DNA of 64,000 nt, taken from the NCBI GenBank assembly GCA_016721185.1, contig JADKIP010000015.1:452950-516949 (forward strand), given 5' to 3'. The notes under the pieces were generated by a model. That model saw nothing but the letters and a program-made list of their open reading frames with translations. It made no database searches and was not told the origin of the DNA. Numbering within the stretch: the first letter of the stretch is position 1; each line of letters opens with the position of its first letter. Source of the DNA: Candidatus Dechloromonas phosphorivorans. Its GTDB lineage: Bacteria; Pseudomonadota; Gammaproteobacteria; Burkholderiales; Rhodocyclaceae. Below, piece after piece: positions 16,283-24,762 of this stretch. Both the position numbers and the translations under genes were made by a program.

Positions 16283-18423
16283 CCCCGACGCCAAGTGTGG
16301 AAACGTTCGACCCAAGCCAGCAGTTTCTCCGGTGCATGGGCTTTTTTCCAGTTGCCGGCCACGTATTTATTCACCTCGGCCAGGGTTGGATAAATATGAA
16401 TGGTACCGAGAATCTTGTTCAGGCCGATCCCCTGTTTCATTGCCAGTACATATTCCGCAATCAGGTCGCCGGCATGTTCGCCGGCAATGGTCACGCCGAG
16501 AATTTTGTCTTTGCCGGGAACGGTCAGCACCTTGATGAAACCGTGCGCTTCGCCGTCGGCAATGGCGCGGTCGAGATCGTCGATGCCATAGGTGGTGACT
16601 TCGTAGGGAATATTTTTTTCCTTGGCCTCCAGTTCGTTCAGGCCCACCCGAGCCACCTCGGGTTCGACAAAAGTCGCCCACGGGATTACCGAATAATCTG
16701 CCTTGAACTTCTTGAATGGGTCAAAAAGGGCGTTGACCGCGGCATACCAGGCTTGGTGCGCGGCGGTGTGGGTAAACTGGAACGGCCCGGCGACATCCCC
16801 GGCGGCGTAAATGTTGGGGTAATTGGTTTGCAGGAATTCATTGGTCTCGACCGTGCGCCCGGTCGGAATGCCCAGTTCTTCCAGGCCGAAGCCTTTCAGG
16901 TTGGCCGAGCGGCCAACGGCAACCAGAACGGCGTCGAAGGGAATCCGCACATCCTTGCCGGCATGCTCGGCAATCAGGATTTTTTCGCCGTTTTCAATGA
17001 CGAATTCCTTGGCGCGATGATTGACCAGCACGGCCACGCCTTCGTCACGGAAGCGCTGCATGACCAGTTCGGAAACCTCCGGATCTTCGCGCGCCATGAT
17101 GCGGTCGCCCATTTCCACCTGCGACACCTGGGCACCGAAACGGGCGAAGGCCTGCGTCAGTTCCGAGCCAATCGGCCCGCCACCCAGCACGACCAGGCGC
17201 TTGGGGAGTTCGCGCAAGTCCCAAATGTTGTCTGAGGTTAAATAGCCGACCGCCTCAATGCCCGGAATCGGCGGCACGAAGGGCTTGGCGCCGGTGGCAA
17301 TGACGATGCTGCGTGTGCTCAGGCGTTGCCTGCTGCCATCTTCGCGCGTGATGTCGACTTCCCACGGCGAGACGATTTTGGCCGAGCCTTGCACGACATC
17401 AACGCCCAGCCCGGTGTAACGCTCGACCGAGTCGTGCGGTTCGATCGTTTTAATCACCGTCTGGACGCGTTCCATGATCGTCGCAAAATCGAATTCGGCA
17501 CGGGCCGATTCGATGCCGAATTCTTTGGAGCGGGCCATGTGCGAGAGCAGCTTGGCCGAGCGGATCAGCGCTTTGGAGGGCACGCAGCCGGTGTTCAGGC
17601 AATCGCCGCCGAGCTTGTGTTTTTCCACCAGCGTCACCTTGGCTTTGACGGCTGCGGCGATGTAGGAAGTGACCAGCCCGGCGCTGCCGCCACCAATCAC
17701 GACAATATTGCGCTCGAAACTGGCCGGCTTTTTCCACTGGGCAAATACTTTCTTCTTGCGCACGACCTCGACAATCCGGCGGGCGATCAGCGGGAATATG
17801 CCGAGCAGCACAAAAGAGCCGAGCAAGCCGGGTGAGAGGATGCCGGAGAGCGATTCCAGCTTGCCCAACTGGGTGCCGGCATTTACATAAACCACGGTGC
17901 CGGCGAACATGCCGAGCTGGCTGACCCAGTAGAAAGTTCGCGCTTTCATGCCGGTCAGGCCGAGCAGCAGGTTGACCAGGAAGAAGGGAAAAACCGGCAC
18001 CAGGCGCAGCGTGAATAAGTAAAGCGCGCCTTCGCGACGGACCCCTTCATCAATCGCCGCCAGGCGCTGACCGAAGCGTTTTTCCACCCAGTCGCGCAGC
18101 AAAAACCGCGACATCAGGAAAGCCAGCGTTGCGCCGATGGTGGAGGCGAAGGAGACGATCAAGGTGCCCCAAAGCACCCCGAACACCGCGCCCCCTGCCA
18201 AGGTCAGCAAGGCCGCACCGGGTAGCGACAGTGCCGCCATCAGCACATAAGCAGCGAAGTAAATGGCGACACTGAGCAGTGGCTTGTCTTCGTGAAACTG
18301 GCTGATCGCCGCTTGTTGATCCTTGAGCGTCTGGAGATTGAGGTACTGCCCCAGATCAAAGGCAAAGAAAGCGAGGATGGCGGCACCTGCGATAAAAATA
18401 AGGGCCAGTTTGCGAAGTTGCAT
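16279..18423 (-). CDS. Fusion of a TVP38/VTT membrane domain and a mercuric-reductase-like FAD disulfide oxidoreductase
   Basis: First gene of the sigma-factor operon. Residues 1-230 form a VTT (SNARE-associated/DedA-like) membrane domain with about six hydrophobic segments and FLMSRFLLRDWVEKRFG plus RLVPVFPFFLVNLLLGLTGM. Residues 240-714 are a class I pyridine nucleotide-disulfide oxidoreductase: FAD site VVIGGGSAGLVTSYIAAA, redox-active Cys275/Cys280 in GGDCLNTGCVPSK, NAD(P) site VVLGGGPIGSELTQAFARFG, and the C-terminal dimerisation domain. Such bifunctional proteins are known; they may carry electrons to a membrane or thiol partner. The ATG at 18423 has a GAAAG site 8 nt upstream; another ATG lies at 18453. 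Confidence 0.9.
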   Translation of the reverse strand: MQLRKLALIFIAGAAILAFFAFDLGQYLNLQTLKDQQAAISQFHEDKPLLSVAIYFAAYVLMAALSLPGAALLTLAGGAVFGVLWGTLIVSFASTIGATLAFLMSRFLLRDWVEKRFGQRLAAIDEGVRREGALYLFTLRLVPVFPFFLVNLLLGLTGMKARTFYWVSQLGMFAGTVVYVNAGTQLGKLESLSGILSPGLLGSFVLLGIFPLIARRIVEVVRKKKVFAQWKKPASFERNIVVIGGGSAGLVTSYIAAAVKAKVTLVEKHKLGGDCLNTGCVPSKALIRSAKLLSHMARSKEFGIESARAEFDFATIMERVQTVIKTIEPHDSVERYTGLGVDVVQGSAKIVSPWEVDITREDGSRQRLSTRSIVIATGAKPFVPPIPGIEAVGYLTSDNIWDLRELPKRLVVLGGGPIGSELTQAFARFGAQVSQVEMGDRIMAREDPEVSELVMQRFRDEGVAVLVNHRAKEFVIENGEKILIAEHAGKDVRIPFDAVLVAVGRSANLKGFGLEELGIPTGRTVETNEFLQTNYPNIYAAGDVAGPFQFTHTAAHQAWYAAVNALFDPFKKFKADYSVIPWATFVEPEVARVGLNELEAKEKNIPYEVTTYGIDDLDRAIADGEAHGFIKVLTVPGKDKILGVTIAGEHAGDLIAEYVLAMKQGIGLNKILGTIHIYPTLAEVNKYVAGNWKKAHAPEKLLAWVERFHTWRRG

Positions 18424-18799
18424 GAAATGCTTTCTGAAAGATTGATCGGGCATCGGCAGACGTCCGGCTTGCTGATTAGTCGGGCGGACGTCGTGCTTTC
18501 TTACAAACCCGGGTGATTATTTGTACTGCATTGCTCGTTTGTTCGCTCGTTCGAACACGAAGCGGCGTCGAAGGTGCCTCGAAAATCGGCCATCGCTTCA
18601 CCGCAGTATGCTGGCCGGGAGATTTTTTCGCCATGCCTCGGCAAGTGGCCATGCTTGTGTATCATTAATCGATTAAATTGCGTTGTGGGTATGCAGTCGG
18701 TACTGACGCAAACTGCGGGAGCTTCTGGTGACTCGCGCTCGCCTGCAAGTTGGCCCCATCAGGTTTAGTTTTCGGTAAATCAACCCAAAATATATTTTG
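18424..18799. other. Divergent intergenic region (376 bp)
   Basis: Separates the minus-strand sigma operon from the plus-strand TVP38-egtD operon. It holds the ECF-type promoter at 18475-18505 and an inverted repeat GACGTCCG (18459-18466) / CGGACGTC (18485-18492), whose right arm lies in the promoter spacer. The part nearer the plus-strand operon (18510-18799) has no good reading frame; I see no clear -10/-35 pair, only AT-rich patches at 18661-18680 and 18780-18797. Confidence 0.6.
18475..18505 (-). promoter_or_regulatory. ECF-type promoter of the sigma-factor operon
   Basis: On the minus strand: TGTAAGAAA (18505-18497), 14-nt spacer, CGACTAAT (18482-18475), about 50 nt before the ATG of the oxidoreductase fusion. 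The two boxes match those upstream of msrB and arsS nearly base for base. This suggests the ECF factor controls its own operon. Confidence 0.7.
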
Positions 18800-19531
18800 A
18801 TGACATCTTCCGACTCTCTGCCGGCCAAGCCTTCGTGGTGGCGCTTCTGGCCGCTGATAACAGCGCTGGCGCTGGCCGGCCTGATGCTCTGGTGGCTGGA
18901 TGCTTTTACCGGCTTGGGCCAGTTTGCGCTTGGCCATTGGCAAGCATTTCATGGCCATTTTCTCGGCTTGGTTCAAAGCCATCCGCTCCTCGCCTCGGTG
19001 GCGATGTTCACTTTGCATATGCTGCTGGCTGCTTTCGGCTTACCCGGCGCTTCCGTGCTGATGCTACTGGCCGGGGCCGGGTTTGGCAGTTTTGCCGGGA
19101 CGCTGCTTTGTCTGACTGCCTGTACCGCGGGGGCCAGCTTGTGCATGCTGACGGTTCGACATTTTTTGCGGCGCAAGTTGCAGCAAAAAATGGGCGATCG
19201 GCTGCTCAGGCTTGATCGTAGGATCGCCGACGACGGCGCCCATTATTTATTCAGCCTGCGCGTTCTGCCGGTGATTCCCTTTGCGCTGGTAAACGTTGCG
19301 GTCGGTTTAAGCCAGATGAACGCCTGGACTTTTACCTGGGTGAGCTTCGTCGGCATGCTCGCCGGCACTTTTGTGTACGTCAATGCCGGCAGCGAATTGG
19401 CCGGGATTGACGCGGTCGGTGATATTTATTCGCCACGCGTCCTGATTTCGGTCGCCGCCCTGGCCTTGCTGCCCTGGCTGATCAAGCTGCTGCAAAATAT
19501 CTGGCAAGCCCGGACAGGGCAGCGCGCATGA
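18800..19531 (+). CDS. TVP38/TMEM64 (VTT domain) membrane protein
   Basis: 243-residue integral membrane protein of the DedA/VTT superfamily. Hydrophobic segments occur at about residues 15-35, 60-105, 150-175 and 205-225. The conserved core GASVLMLLAGAGFGSFAGTLL, then 'LLRLDRRIADDGAHYLFSLRVLPVIPFALVNVAVGLSQM' (seen in pieces) identifies the family. It parallels the VTT domain fused to the oxidoreductase encoded divergently. First gene of a four-gene coupled operon; the ATG at 18800 is preferred over TTG at 18797. Confidence 0.88.
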   Translation: MTSSDSLPAKPSWWRFWPLITALALAGLMLWWLDAFTGLGQFALGHWQAFHGHFLGLVQSHPLLASVAMFTLHMLLAAFGLPGASVLMLLAGAGFGSFAGTLLCLTACTAGASLCMLTVRHFLRRKLQQKMGDRLLRLDRRIADDGAHYLFSLRVLPVIPFALVNVAVGLSQMNAWTFTWVSFVGMLAGTFVYVNAGSELAGIDAVGDIYSPRVLISVAALALLPWLIKLLQNIWQARTGQRA

Positions 19532-20874
19532 CGTCGCCGCGTTGTCTGGTGCTGTTCAATTACGACTGGGACGAGTTGGGTTTTTCGCGCTGGGCGACGG
19601 ATTTCCCGACCGACAGCGCTGGTTTCGACCTGTTCAGCTTTCCCAGCAACGCCCATCTGGTCAATTTCAATCTGCAACGCTTTGTTGACCGACTTGCGGC
19701 CAAGGCGGCGCGGGCCGGTTGGCAGGCCGTCACCTCAAACCACGAACAATTCGGCGCGCTGGCCGCAGCCATGCTGGCCGAGCGCATGGGTTGGCCGGGA
19801 ACGCCGGTGAGTGCCGTGCTTGCCTGTCAGCACAAGTTTTACGCCCGGCAGGTGCTGGAAACCGTTGCGCCGGAAGCCAATACGCCGTTTGCCTTGCTGC
19901 CCTCCCATTACGGTGAGCCGGTGCCGCATGACCTGACTTATCCGATCTTCGTCAAACCGATCAAAGCCGCATTTTCGGTGTTGGCCCGTGTCGTGCACAA
20001 CCGCGATGAGCTGGCCGAACTGACCCGTTTCAGCGTTTGGGAATTGTGGATCATCCGGCATCTGGTCGAGCCTTTCGAGCGCGTCGTTCGGGCCCGTCTG
20101 CCGGAAGCCGGCAGCGCCCACCGCATGCTGCTGGAAGAGCCGGTCAATGCCCTGCAATACAACCTTGACGGCTACGTCTTTGCCGGTGAAGTACGGCCAT
20201 TGGGCATTGTCGAATCGGTGATGTATCCCGGCACCCAGGCCTTCATGCGCTTCGGCTACCCGTGCCAACTGGCTGAAGCCGGGCGGGCTCGGGCGCTGGA
20301 TGTAGCGAGGCGCTTCCTGCAGGCGGTGGGTTTTACCCACGGCTTGTTCAACATGGAATTCTTCTACGACGCCGCCACCGACCGGCTGACCGTGATCGAA
20401 TTCAACCCGCGCATGGCGTCGCAGTTTTCCGATTTGTATCTGCGGGTGGATGGCATCGACCTGCATCGGGTCGGGCTGGAACTGGCCTTCGGCCGCGACC
20501 CGGCCTTGTTGCCCCGGGCCGCGCCCAGCGCCGGGGCGGCGGCCAGTTTTGTCTATCGCAGCTTCGATCCGGCGGCCCGGCCCGCGATGCCCGGTGCCGG
20601 CCAGCAAGCGCAGTTGGCGCAACAGTTTCCCGATGCCATGCTCTTCCGCTTTGCCAAGGCACCCGCCGAGATTGCCCGTGATTTCAAATGGCTGGGCAGT
20701 TACCGTTACGGCATTCTGCATCTGGGCGGTGACGATGCGCCCGATTTGCATCTGCGTTGCGAAAAGGCCAGCGCATTGCTCGGCTGGCCGACGCCAGCCA
20801 CCCAGCACGATACCGACAGCCCCCCGGTTTCACCCTATCCGACCCCCGCATTTTCTCTGGAGACTTCACGATGA
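19528..20874 (+). CDS. ATP-grasp domain enzyme of unknown substrate
   Basis: 448-residue protein. A Rossmann-like N-terminal part (LVLFNYDWDELGFSRWA) is followed by the ATP-grasp fold: YPIFVKPIKAAFSVLARVV supplies the nucleotide-binding lysine, and FNMEFFYDAATDRLTVIEFNPRM supplies the metal-binding Glu/Glu/Asn. ATP-grasp enzymes join a carboxylate to an amine or thiol through an acyl phosphate. The start codon overlaps the TVP38 stop (ATGA), and the stop overlaps the YHS gene start, so it is tightly coupled to egtD two genes downstream. An amide-forming step on hercynine, selenoneine or a related metabolite is a reasonable guess, but nothing in the sequence names the substrate. Confidence 0.85.
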   Translation: MTSPRCLVLFNYDWDELGFSRWATDFPTDSAGFDLFSFPSNAHLVNFNLQRFVDRLAAKAARAGWQAVTSNHEQFGALAAAMLAERMGWPGTPVSAVLACQHKFYARQVLETVAPEANTPFALLPSHYGEPVPHDLTYPIFVKPIKAAFSVLARVVHNRDELAELTRFSVWELWIIRHLVEPFERVVRARLPEAGSAHRMLLEEPVNALQYNLDGYVFAGEVRPLGIVESVMYPGTQAFMRFGYPCQLAEAGRARALDVARRFLQAVGFTHGLFNMEFFYDAATDRLTVIEFNPRMASQFSDLYLRVDGIDLHRVGLELAFGRDPALLPRAAPSAGAAASFVYRSFDPAARPAMPGAGQQAQLAQQFPDAMLFRFAKAPAEIARDFKWLGSYRYGILHLGGDDAPDLHLRCEKASALLGWPTPATQHDTDSPPVSPYPTPAFSLETSR

Positions 20875-21479
20875 ATTTTCGATGCCTGCCATCCTGGCTG
20901 CTGGCTATTTTCGCGGTGCTGGCCCTGAGCGGCTGCGGCGCCATGACGGCGCAAAACCCGTCCGGCAAATATTCGCCGGTCAATGCCGTGGCCGAGGGCA
21001 ACGACAGCCGCGTGCTGCTCAAGGGCGCCGATGTCGTCGCTTATTTTGTCGATGGCAAATACCTTGCTGGCAATCCGCAGTTCAGCAGCCAGTACGAGGC
21101 AGTGACTTTCCGTTTTGCCAGCGCTGAACACAAAGCCCTGTTCGACAAGGAACCCACCGCCTACCTGCCGCAATTCGGCGGTTACTGCGCCAACGGCATC
21201 GCCTACGCCATCCCCTGGGGCGGCGACGCAGACACCTGGAAAATCATCGACGGTAAGCTCTATATTTTTGGCGGCCAAGGCTCCAAGGATGCCTTTGCCC
21301 TCGATGAAAAGAAAAATCTGGCGCTGGCCGAAGCCTATTGGAAAGACGAAGTTGCCGGTAGCCACAGTTTCATTCAGCGCTCAAAACGCCTGATCTTCCG
21401 CGTGCCGCATTATCAGAGCGGTGAAGATCTGGCCCGTGCCGTGGCCAACGCCAAGACTGCAACGGGTAGCGCCAAATGA
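20871..21479 (+). CDS. YHS-domain lipoprotein
   Basis: 202-residue protein with a lipoprotein signal peptide (AVLALSGCG, lipidated Cys about residue 21). The body is a YHS domain: LKGADVVAYFVDGKYLAGNPQF, then VTFRFASAEHKALFDKEP and PQFGGYCANGIAYA. YHS domains are small modules often tied to metal or redox enzymes. Predicted location is the periplasmic face of a membrane. ATGA overlaps at both ends couple it to the ATP-grasp gene and egtD. This family is usually annotated only as 'YHS domain-containing protein'. Confidence 0.88.
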   Translation: MNFRCLPSWLLAIFAVLALSGCGAMTAQNPSGKYSPVNAVAEGNDSRVLLKGADVVAYFVDGKYLAGNPQFSSQYEAVTFRFASAEHKALFDKEPTAYLPQFGGYCANGIAYAIPWGGDADTWKIIDGKLYIFGGQGSKDAFALDEKKNLALAEAYWKDEVAGSHSFIQRSKRLIFRVPHYQSGEDLARAVANAKTATGSAK

Positions 21480-22426
21480 AATCGCCGCGTCTGCTGCAGT
21501 TTGCCCATGACGACCCGGCGGCGATCCGGGACGAGCTTTTTGGCGGTTTTTCAGCGTCGACCGCAGCAATCCCGCCCAAGTACTTTTACGACGCCCTCGG
21601 TTCGCGTTTGTTCTCGGCCATCACTGAATTACCCGAGTACTACCCGACGCGCACCGAGGCAGCGATTTTTGCGCGCAATGTCGGGCAAATGGCCGAAGTG
21701 CTGGGTCCGGTGTCGACGCTAGTCGACCTCGGCGCCGGTAATTGCGAGAAGGCCGCCAGCCTGTTTGCATCGTTCAAGGTGCAGCGTTACGTCGCGGTCG
21801 ATATTTCGGCCAGCTACCTGCGCGATTCGCTGGAGTGCCTGCAGCGCAAGCATCCGGCGATGGACATGCTGGGCATCGGGCTCGATTTTTCGCAAACGCT
21901 GAATCTGCCCGCCGAGGTCGGCGACGGGCCGCGCACGCTGTTTTATCCCGGTTCCAGCATCGGCAATTTCACCCCGGCCGAGGCGCTGGCATTCCTGCGT
22001 CAGGTCCATGCAGCCTGCCAGGGTGGGGCGCTGCTGATCGGTGTCGATCTGGTCAAGCCGACCGCCATGCTGGAACTGGCTTACGACGATCCGCTCGGCG
22101 TAACCGCAGCCTTCAACCGCAACATGCTGCGCCACCTGAATGCGCTGGTTGGCAGCGATTTCGACATTGCCGACTGGCGCCATATCGCCTTCTTCAACAC
22201 AGCGGCCTCACGGATCGAAATGCATCTGGAGGCGGTTGGCGAAACCGTGCTGCATTGGCCGGCGGGCGAGCGCCGCTTTGCGCCGGGCGAGCGGATTCAT
22301 ACCGAAAATTCCTACAAATGGCGTACCGCTGATTTTGCCGGTTTGCTTGAGCAGGCCGGGTTTTCACGGCTGCAATACTGGACCGACGAGAACGCATGGT
22401 TTGCCGTATTTGTCGCGTTTTCCTGA
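21476..22426 (+). CDS. egtD: L-histidine N(alpha)-methyltransferase (hercynine synthase)
   Basis: SAM-dependent enzyme that trimethylates histidine to hercynine, the common precursor of ergothioneine and selenoneine. It has the family's Methyltransf_33 signature: PPKYFYDALGSRLFSAITELPEYYPTRTE (in pieces), SAM-binding LVDLGAGNCEKA, FYPGSSIGNFTP, and C-terminal IHTENSYKW that contacts the substrate. 316 residues is normal. The start overlaps the YHS gene stop (ATGA), making it the last gene of the plus-strand operon. senA lies convergently 55 bp downstream. Confidence 0.95.
   Translation: MKSPRLLQFAHDDPAAIRDELFGGFSASTAAIPPKYFYDALGSRLFSAITELPEYYPTRTEAAIFARNVGQMAEVLGPVSTLVDLGAGNCEKAASLFASFKVQRYVAVDISASYLRDSLECLQRKHPAMDMLGIGLDFSQTLNLPAEVGDGPRTLFYPGSSIGNFTPAEALAFLRQVHAACQGGALLIGVDLVKPTAMLELAYDDPLGVTAAFNRNMLRHLNALVGSDFDIADWRHIAFFNTAASRIEMHLEAVGETVLHWPAGERRFAPGERIHTENSYKWRTADFAGLLEQAGFSRLQYWTDENAWFAVFVAFS
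21556..21568 (+). repeat. Dispersed motif GTCGACCGCAGCA inside egtD
   Basis: Exact copy of the GTYGACCGCAGCA motif with a five-T run just upstream (21547-21551). It is translated as part of EgtD (STAA). Confidence 0.65.
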
Positions 22427-22480
22427 AGCGATGTTTTTGCAACAATGCGCCGGCAAACGCGGCTCTGCCAAGCGCAGCGA

Positions 22481-23740
22481 TTACCGCGCGCAACTCCGAA
22501 ATCCGCCATGAATGTCGTTACGTTCCGGCGTGAAATAGTTGCGATAGCGCGGGTGCGCCATGCGTGGCGAGGTCGCCCGGCTGGCACCGCGCAGCACGTA
22601 GCGCTCGCCGAACCAGGGCGCGGAATAGTCGCGGTAGGGGTGGGCGCTGAAACCGGGGTAAGGGTGGAAGCGGCTGGCGGTCCACTCCCAGGCCTCGCCC
22701 CATTGAAAATCCGGCAGCGTCAGCGCCGCGGCTTCCCATTCCGCCTCGGTGGGCAGGCGACGACCTGCCCAGCGGCACCAGGCATCGGCTTCAAACCAGC
22801 TCAGGTGAATGGCCGGGGCCGCAATGTTCAGCGGCTGCCAGTGGCCGCCCACCAGGCATTGCCAGCCAGCGCCATCGGTAACGCCATTGCCGGTTTCGTT
22901 TCCGGTTTCATTTCCATTGCCATCGTTAGACCGGCGCAGGTAGCGCGGTGGCGCAGTGCCGGTGGCATCGAGGAAGGGCAGGTAGCGCGCCCAGCTCAAC
23001 ACGCAACTGTCAATTTCACAGGCAGCAACCGCCACCGGGTGAGCCCCCAGTTCGTTGTCGAAGGCGAAACCGTCGCCGCTGTAACCAAGCTGCCAGTCTT
23101 GCGCCGGGAGTTGCAGGGCGCGGTTTTCCGGCAGCGCCCGGGCGGGGGCCAGCAAGGCAGCCGGCAGCGGAATATTCAGGGCTTGCGCCATGTACACCGC
23201 AGCTTCGGTGTGCATGTCTTCGTGGAACAGCGCCAGCCGGTAAAAATACAGGTCGTCGTCGGTTTCCGGCGTGACGGCGAGCAGAGCCAGCGTTTCGGCG
23301 AGGCTTGCCGCCAGATAGTCGCGGGTGGCCGCAAGATCGGGCAGCGGCAAATCCCAGCGGTTTTGATGCGGCACGAGGCTGGAATTGAACCAGCTATCGG
23401 CTTGCGCCAGTCGGCCGCTCGGCCGGTCATGCGCCGGCTCGGCCGCGATGCCGCGTTCGCGCTGACGGTTGCGGGCAATCCAGTAATCCTGAAACCACGC
23501 CACATGCCCGACTTCCCAGCGCGGCGGATTGAGCTGCGGCGAGTCGGGCACGATCAGTTCTTCACCCAGGCTGGCGACATAAACATTGAGCAGCGCCAGC
23601 GTGCGTGCTCGGCTTTCCTGCAGGGCGTCGGCAAGGATGGCGCGGCCACCGCTCCGGGCGAGCTGGGCAGGGAGGGCTGGCTGGGCGAGGCTGGTGAGTT
23701 GGGCGAGTTGGGCGGCCGGCCGGGCTGGATGGTTCATCAT
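22481..23740 (-). CDS. senA: Selenoneine synthase SenA (EgtB homologue)
   Basis: Non-heme iron enzyme of the EgtB fold, predicted to join hercynine and a selenosugar oxidatively. The N-terminal DinB-like domain supplies the three iron ligands: His79 in WEVGHVAWF and His173/His177 in LFHEDMHTEA. The C-terminal FGE-sulfatase domain is clear in HLSWFEADAWCRWAGRRLPTEAEWE (pieces), WEWTASRFHPYPGF and YVLRGAS...RNYFTPERNDIHGGFR. Its place beside senB and a SelD fusion, rather than with a gamma-glutamylcysteine-using EgtA, argues for SenA over EgtB. ATG at 23740 has TTTGAG 7 nt upstream; other in-frame starts are 23737, 23758 and TTG 23764. A 12-bp tandem repeat encodes a Gly/Asn/Glu/Thr loop. Confidence 0.85.
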   Translation of the reverse strand: MMNHPARPAAQLAQLTSLAQPALPAQLARSGGRAILADALQESRARTLALLNVYVASLGEELIVPDSPQLNPPRWEVGHVAWFQDYWIARNRQRERGIAAEPAHDRPSGRLAQADSWFNSSLVPHQNRWDLPLPDLAATRDYLAASLAETLALLAVTPETDDDLYFYRLALFHEDMHTEAAVYMAQALNIPLPAALLAPARALPENRALQLPAQDWQLGYSGDGFAFDNELGAHPVAVAACEIDSCVLSWARYLPFLDATGTAPPRYLRRSNDGNGNETGNETGNGVTDGAGWQCLVGGHWQPLNIAAPAIHLSWFEADAWCRWAGRRLPTEAEWEAAALTLPDFQWGEAWEWTASRFHPYPGFSAHPYRDYSAPWFGERYVLRGASRATSPRMAHPRYRNYFTPERNDIHGGFRSCAR

Positions 23741-23774
23741 GAATAGGCTCAAACGCATGAACAAGGCAGAAAGT

Positions 23775-24762
23775 ATGCCTCAAGTCGTCATCGTCAGCCC
23801 GGCGCTGCGCGATGCCAACAATGGCAACTGGCAAACCGCGCGGCGCTGGCAGCAGCATCTTTCCGCGCTCTTCCCGACGCGTATCGTCAAGCAATGGCCG
23901 GATGCCGAAGCGGGCAAAGATCGCGTGATGATCGCCCTGCACGCGCGTCGTTCCGCCGACGCCATTGCCGCCTGGTGCGCGGCGCATCCGGCGCCGGCCG
24001 CGGCAAGCGGGCTGGCCGTGGTGCTGACCGGCACCGATTTGTATCGCGACATCCAGACCGACCCCGCCGCCCAGCGTTCGCTGGCGCTGGCGCAGGCGCT
24101 GGTTGTCTTGCAGGAATGCGCGCCGGAATCCCTGCCGGCTGACGTGCGTTGCAAAAGTCGTGTTATTTTTCAGTCGACCGCAGCACGGCAAACCCTCGCC
24201 AAATCGCCGAACCGTTTGCGCCTGGTCATGGTCGGCCATCTGCGCGCGGAAAAATCGCCGGAAACGCTATTCGCCGCGGCGCGTTCTGCTGGCCGGGCAA
24301 CCGGCAATTTTTCTCGACCACATAGGCGATATCCTCGATCCGGCGCTCGGCGAGGCGGCGCGGCAGACGATGCACGCCGTGCCGAATTACCGCTGGCTAG
24401 GTGGCTTGCCGCATGAAACCGTCCGCCGGCGCATCCAGCGGGCGCATTTGCTGATTCACGCCAGCCGCATGGAAGGTGGCGCCCATGTGATCATGGAAGC
24501 GGTGGCCAGCGGCACGCCGGTGCTGGCGTCGCACATCGCCGGCAATATCGGCATGCTGGGGGGCGATTACGCGGGCTATTTTCCCTGGGGCGATGCGCCG
24601 GCGCTGGCGGAGCTGATTCTGCGCTGCCAGCAAGATCGCGGCCCCGATGGCCTGATGGCAAGGCTGGCCGCACAATGCCGGGGGCGCGCCGCGCTGTTTG
24701 AACCGGCCACCGAGCGCCGGGCGCTACTTCAGTTGGTCAATGAATTACTGGGAGTTGAATAA
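23775..24762 (+). CDS. senB: Selenosugar synthase SenB (frameshifted by one base)
   Basis: Glycosyltransferase-like enzyme predicted to make a selenosugar from selenophosphate and a UDP-sugar. The start MPQVVIVSPALRDANNGNWQTA is typical of SenB, as are LTGTDLYRDI and the C-terminal nucleotide-sugar site ASRMEGGAHVIMEAVASGTPVLAS. The frame changes at 24284-24285: removing one T of the TT restores a continuous reading (AAARLLAGQPAIFLDHIGDILDP). Only this single base separates it from an intact gene of about 328 residues, so a sequencing error or a very recent mutation is likely. An AAGG site lies 8 nt upstream of ATG 23775. The stop abuts the SelD start with no gap. Divergent from senA, 34 bp apart. 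Confidence 0.82.
24173..24185 (+). repeat. Dispersed motif GTCGACCGCAGCA inside senB
   Basis: Exact copy of GTYGACCGCAGCA, preceded by a five-T run (24166-24170). Confidence 0.65.

Noticed and set aside
22445..23746. 433-residue plus-strand frame opposite senA
   Set aside because: Shadow frame rich in Gly/Arg/Gln; senA on the other strand has the iron ligands and FGE domain.
24284..24285. senB as a genuine programmed +1/-1 recoding site
   Set aside because: No slippery heptamer or downstream structure is evident, and the same kind of single insertion occurs twice in the kinase at 36 kb.
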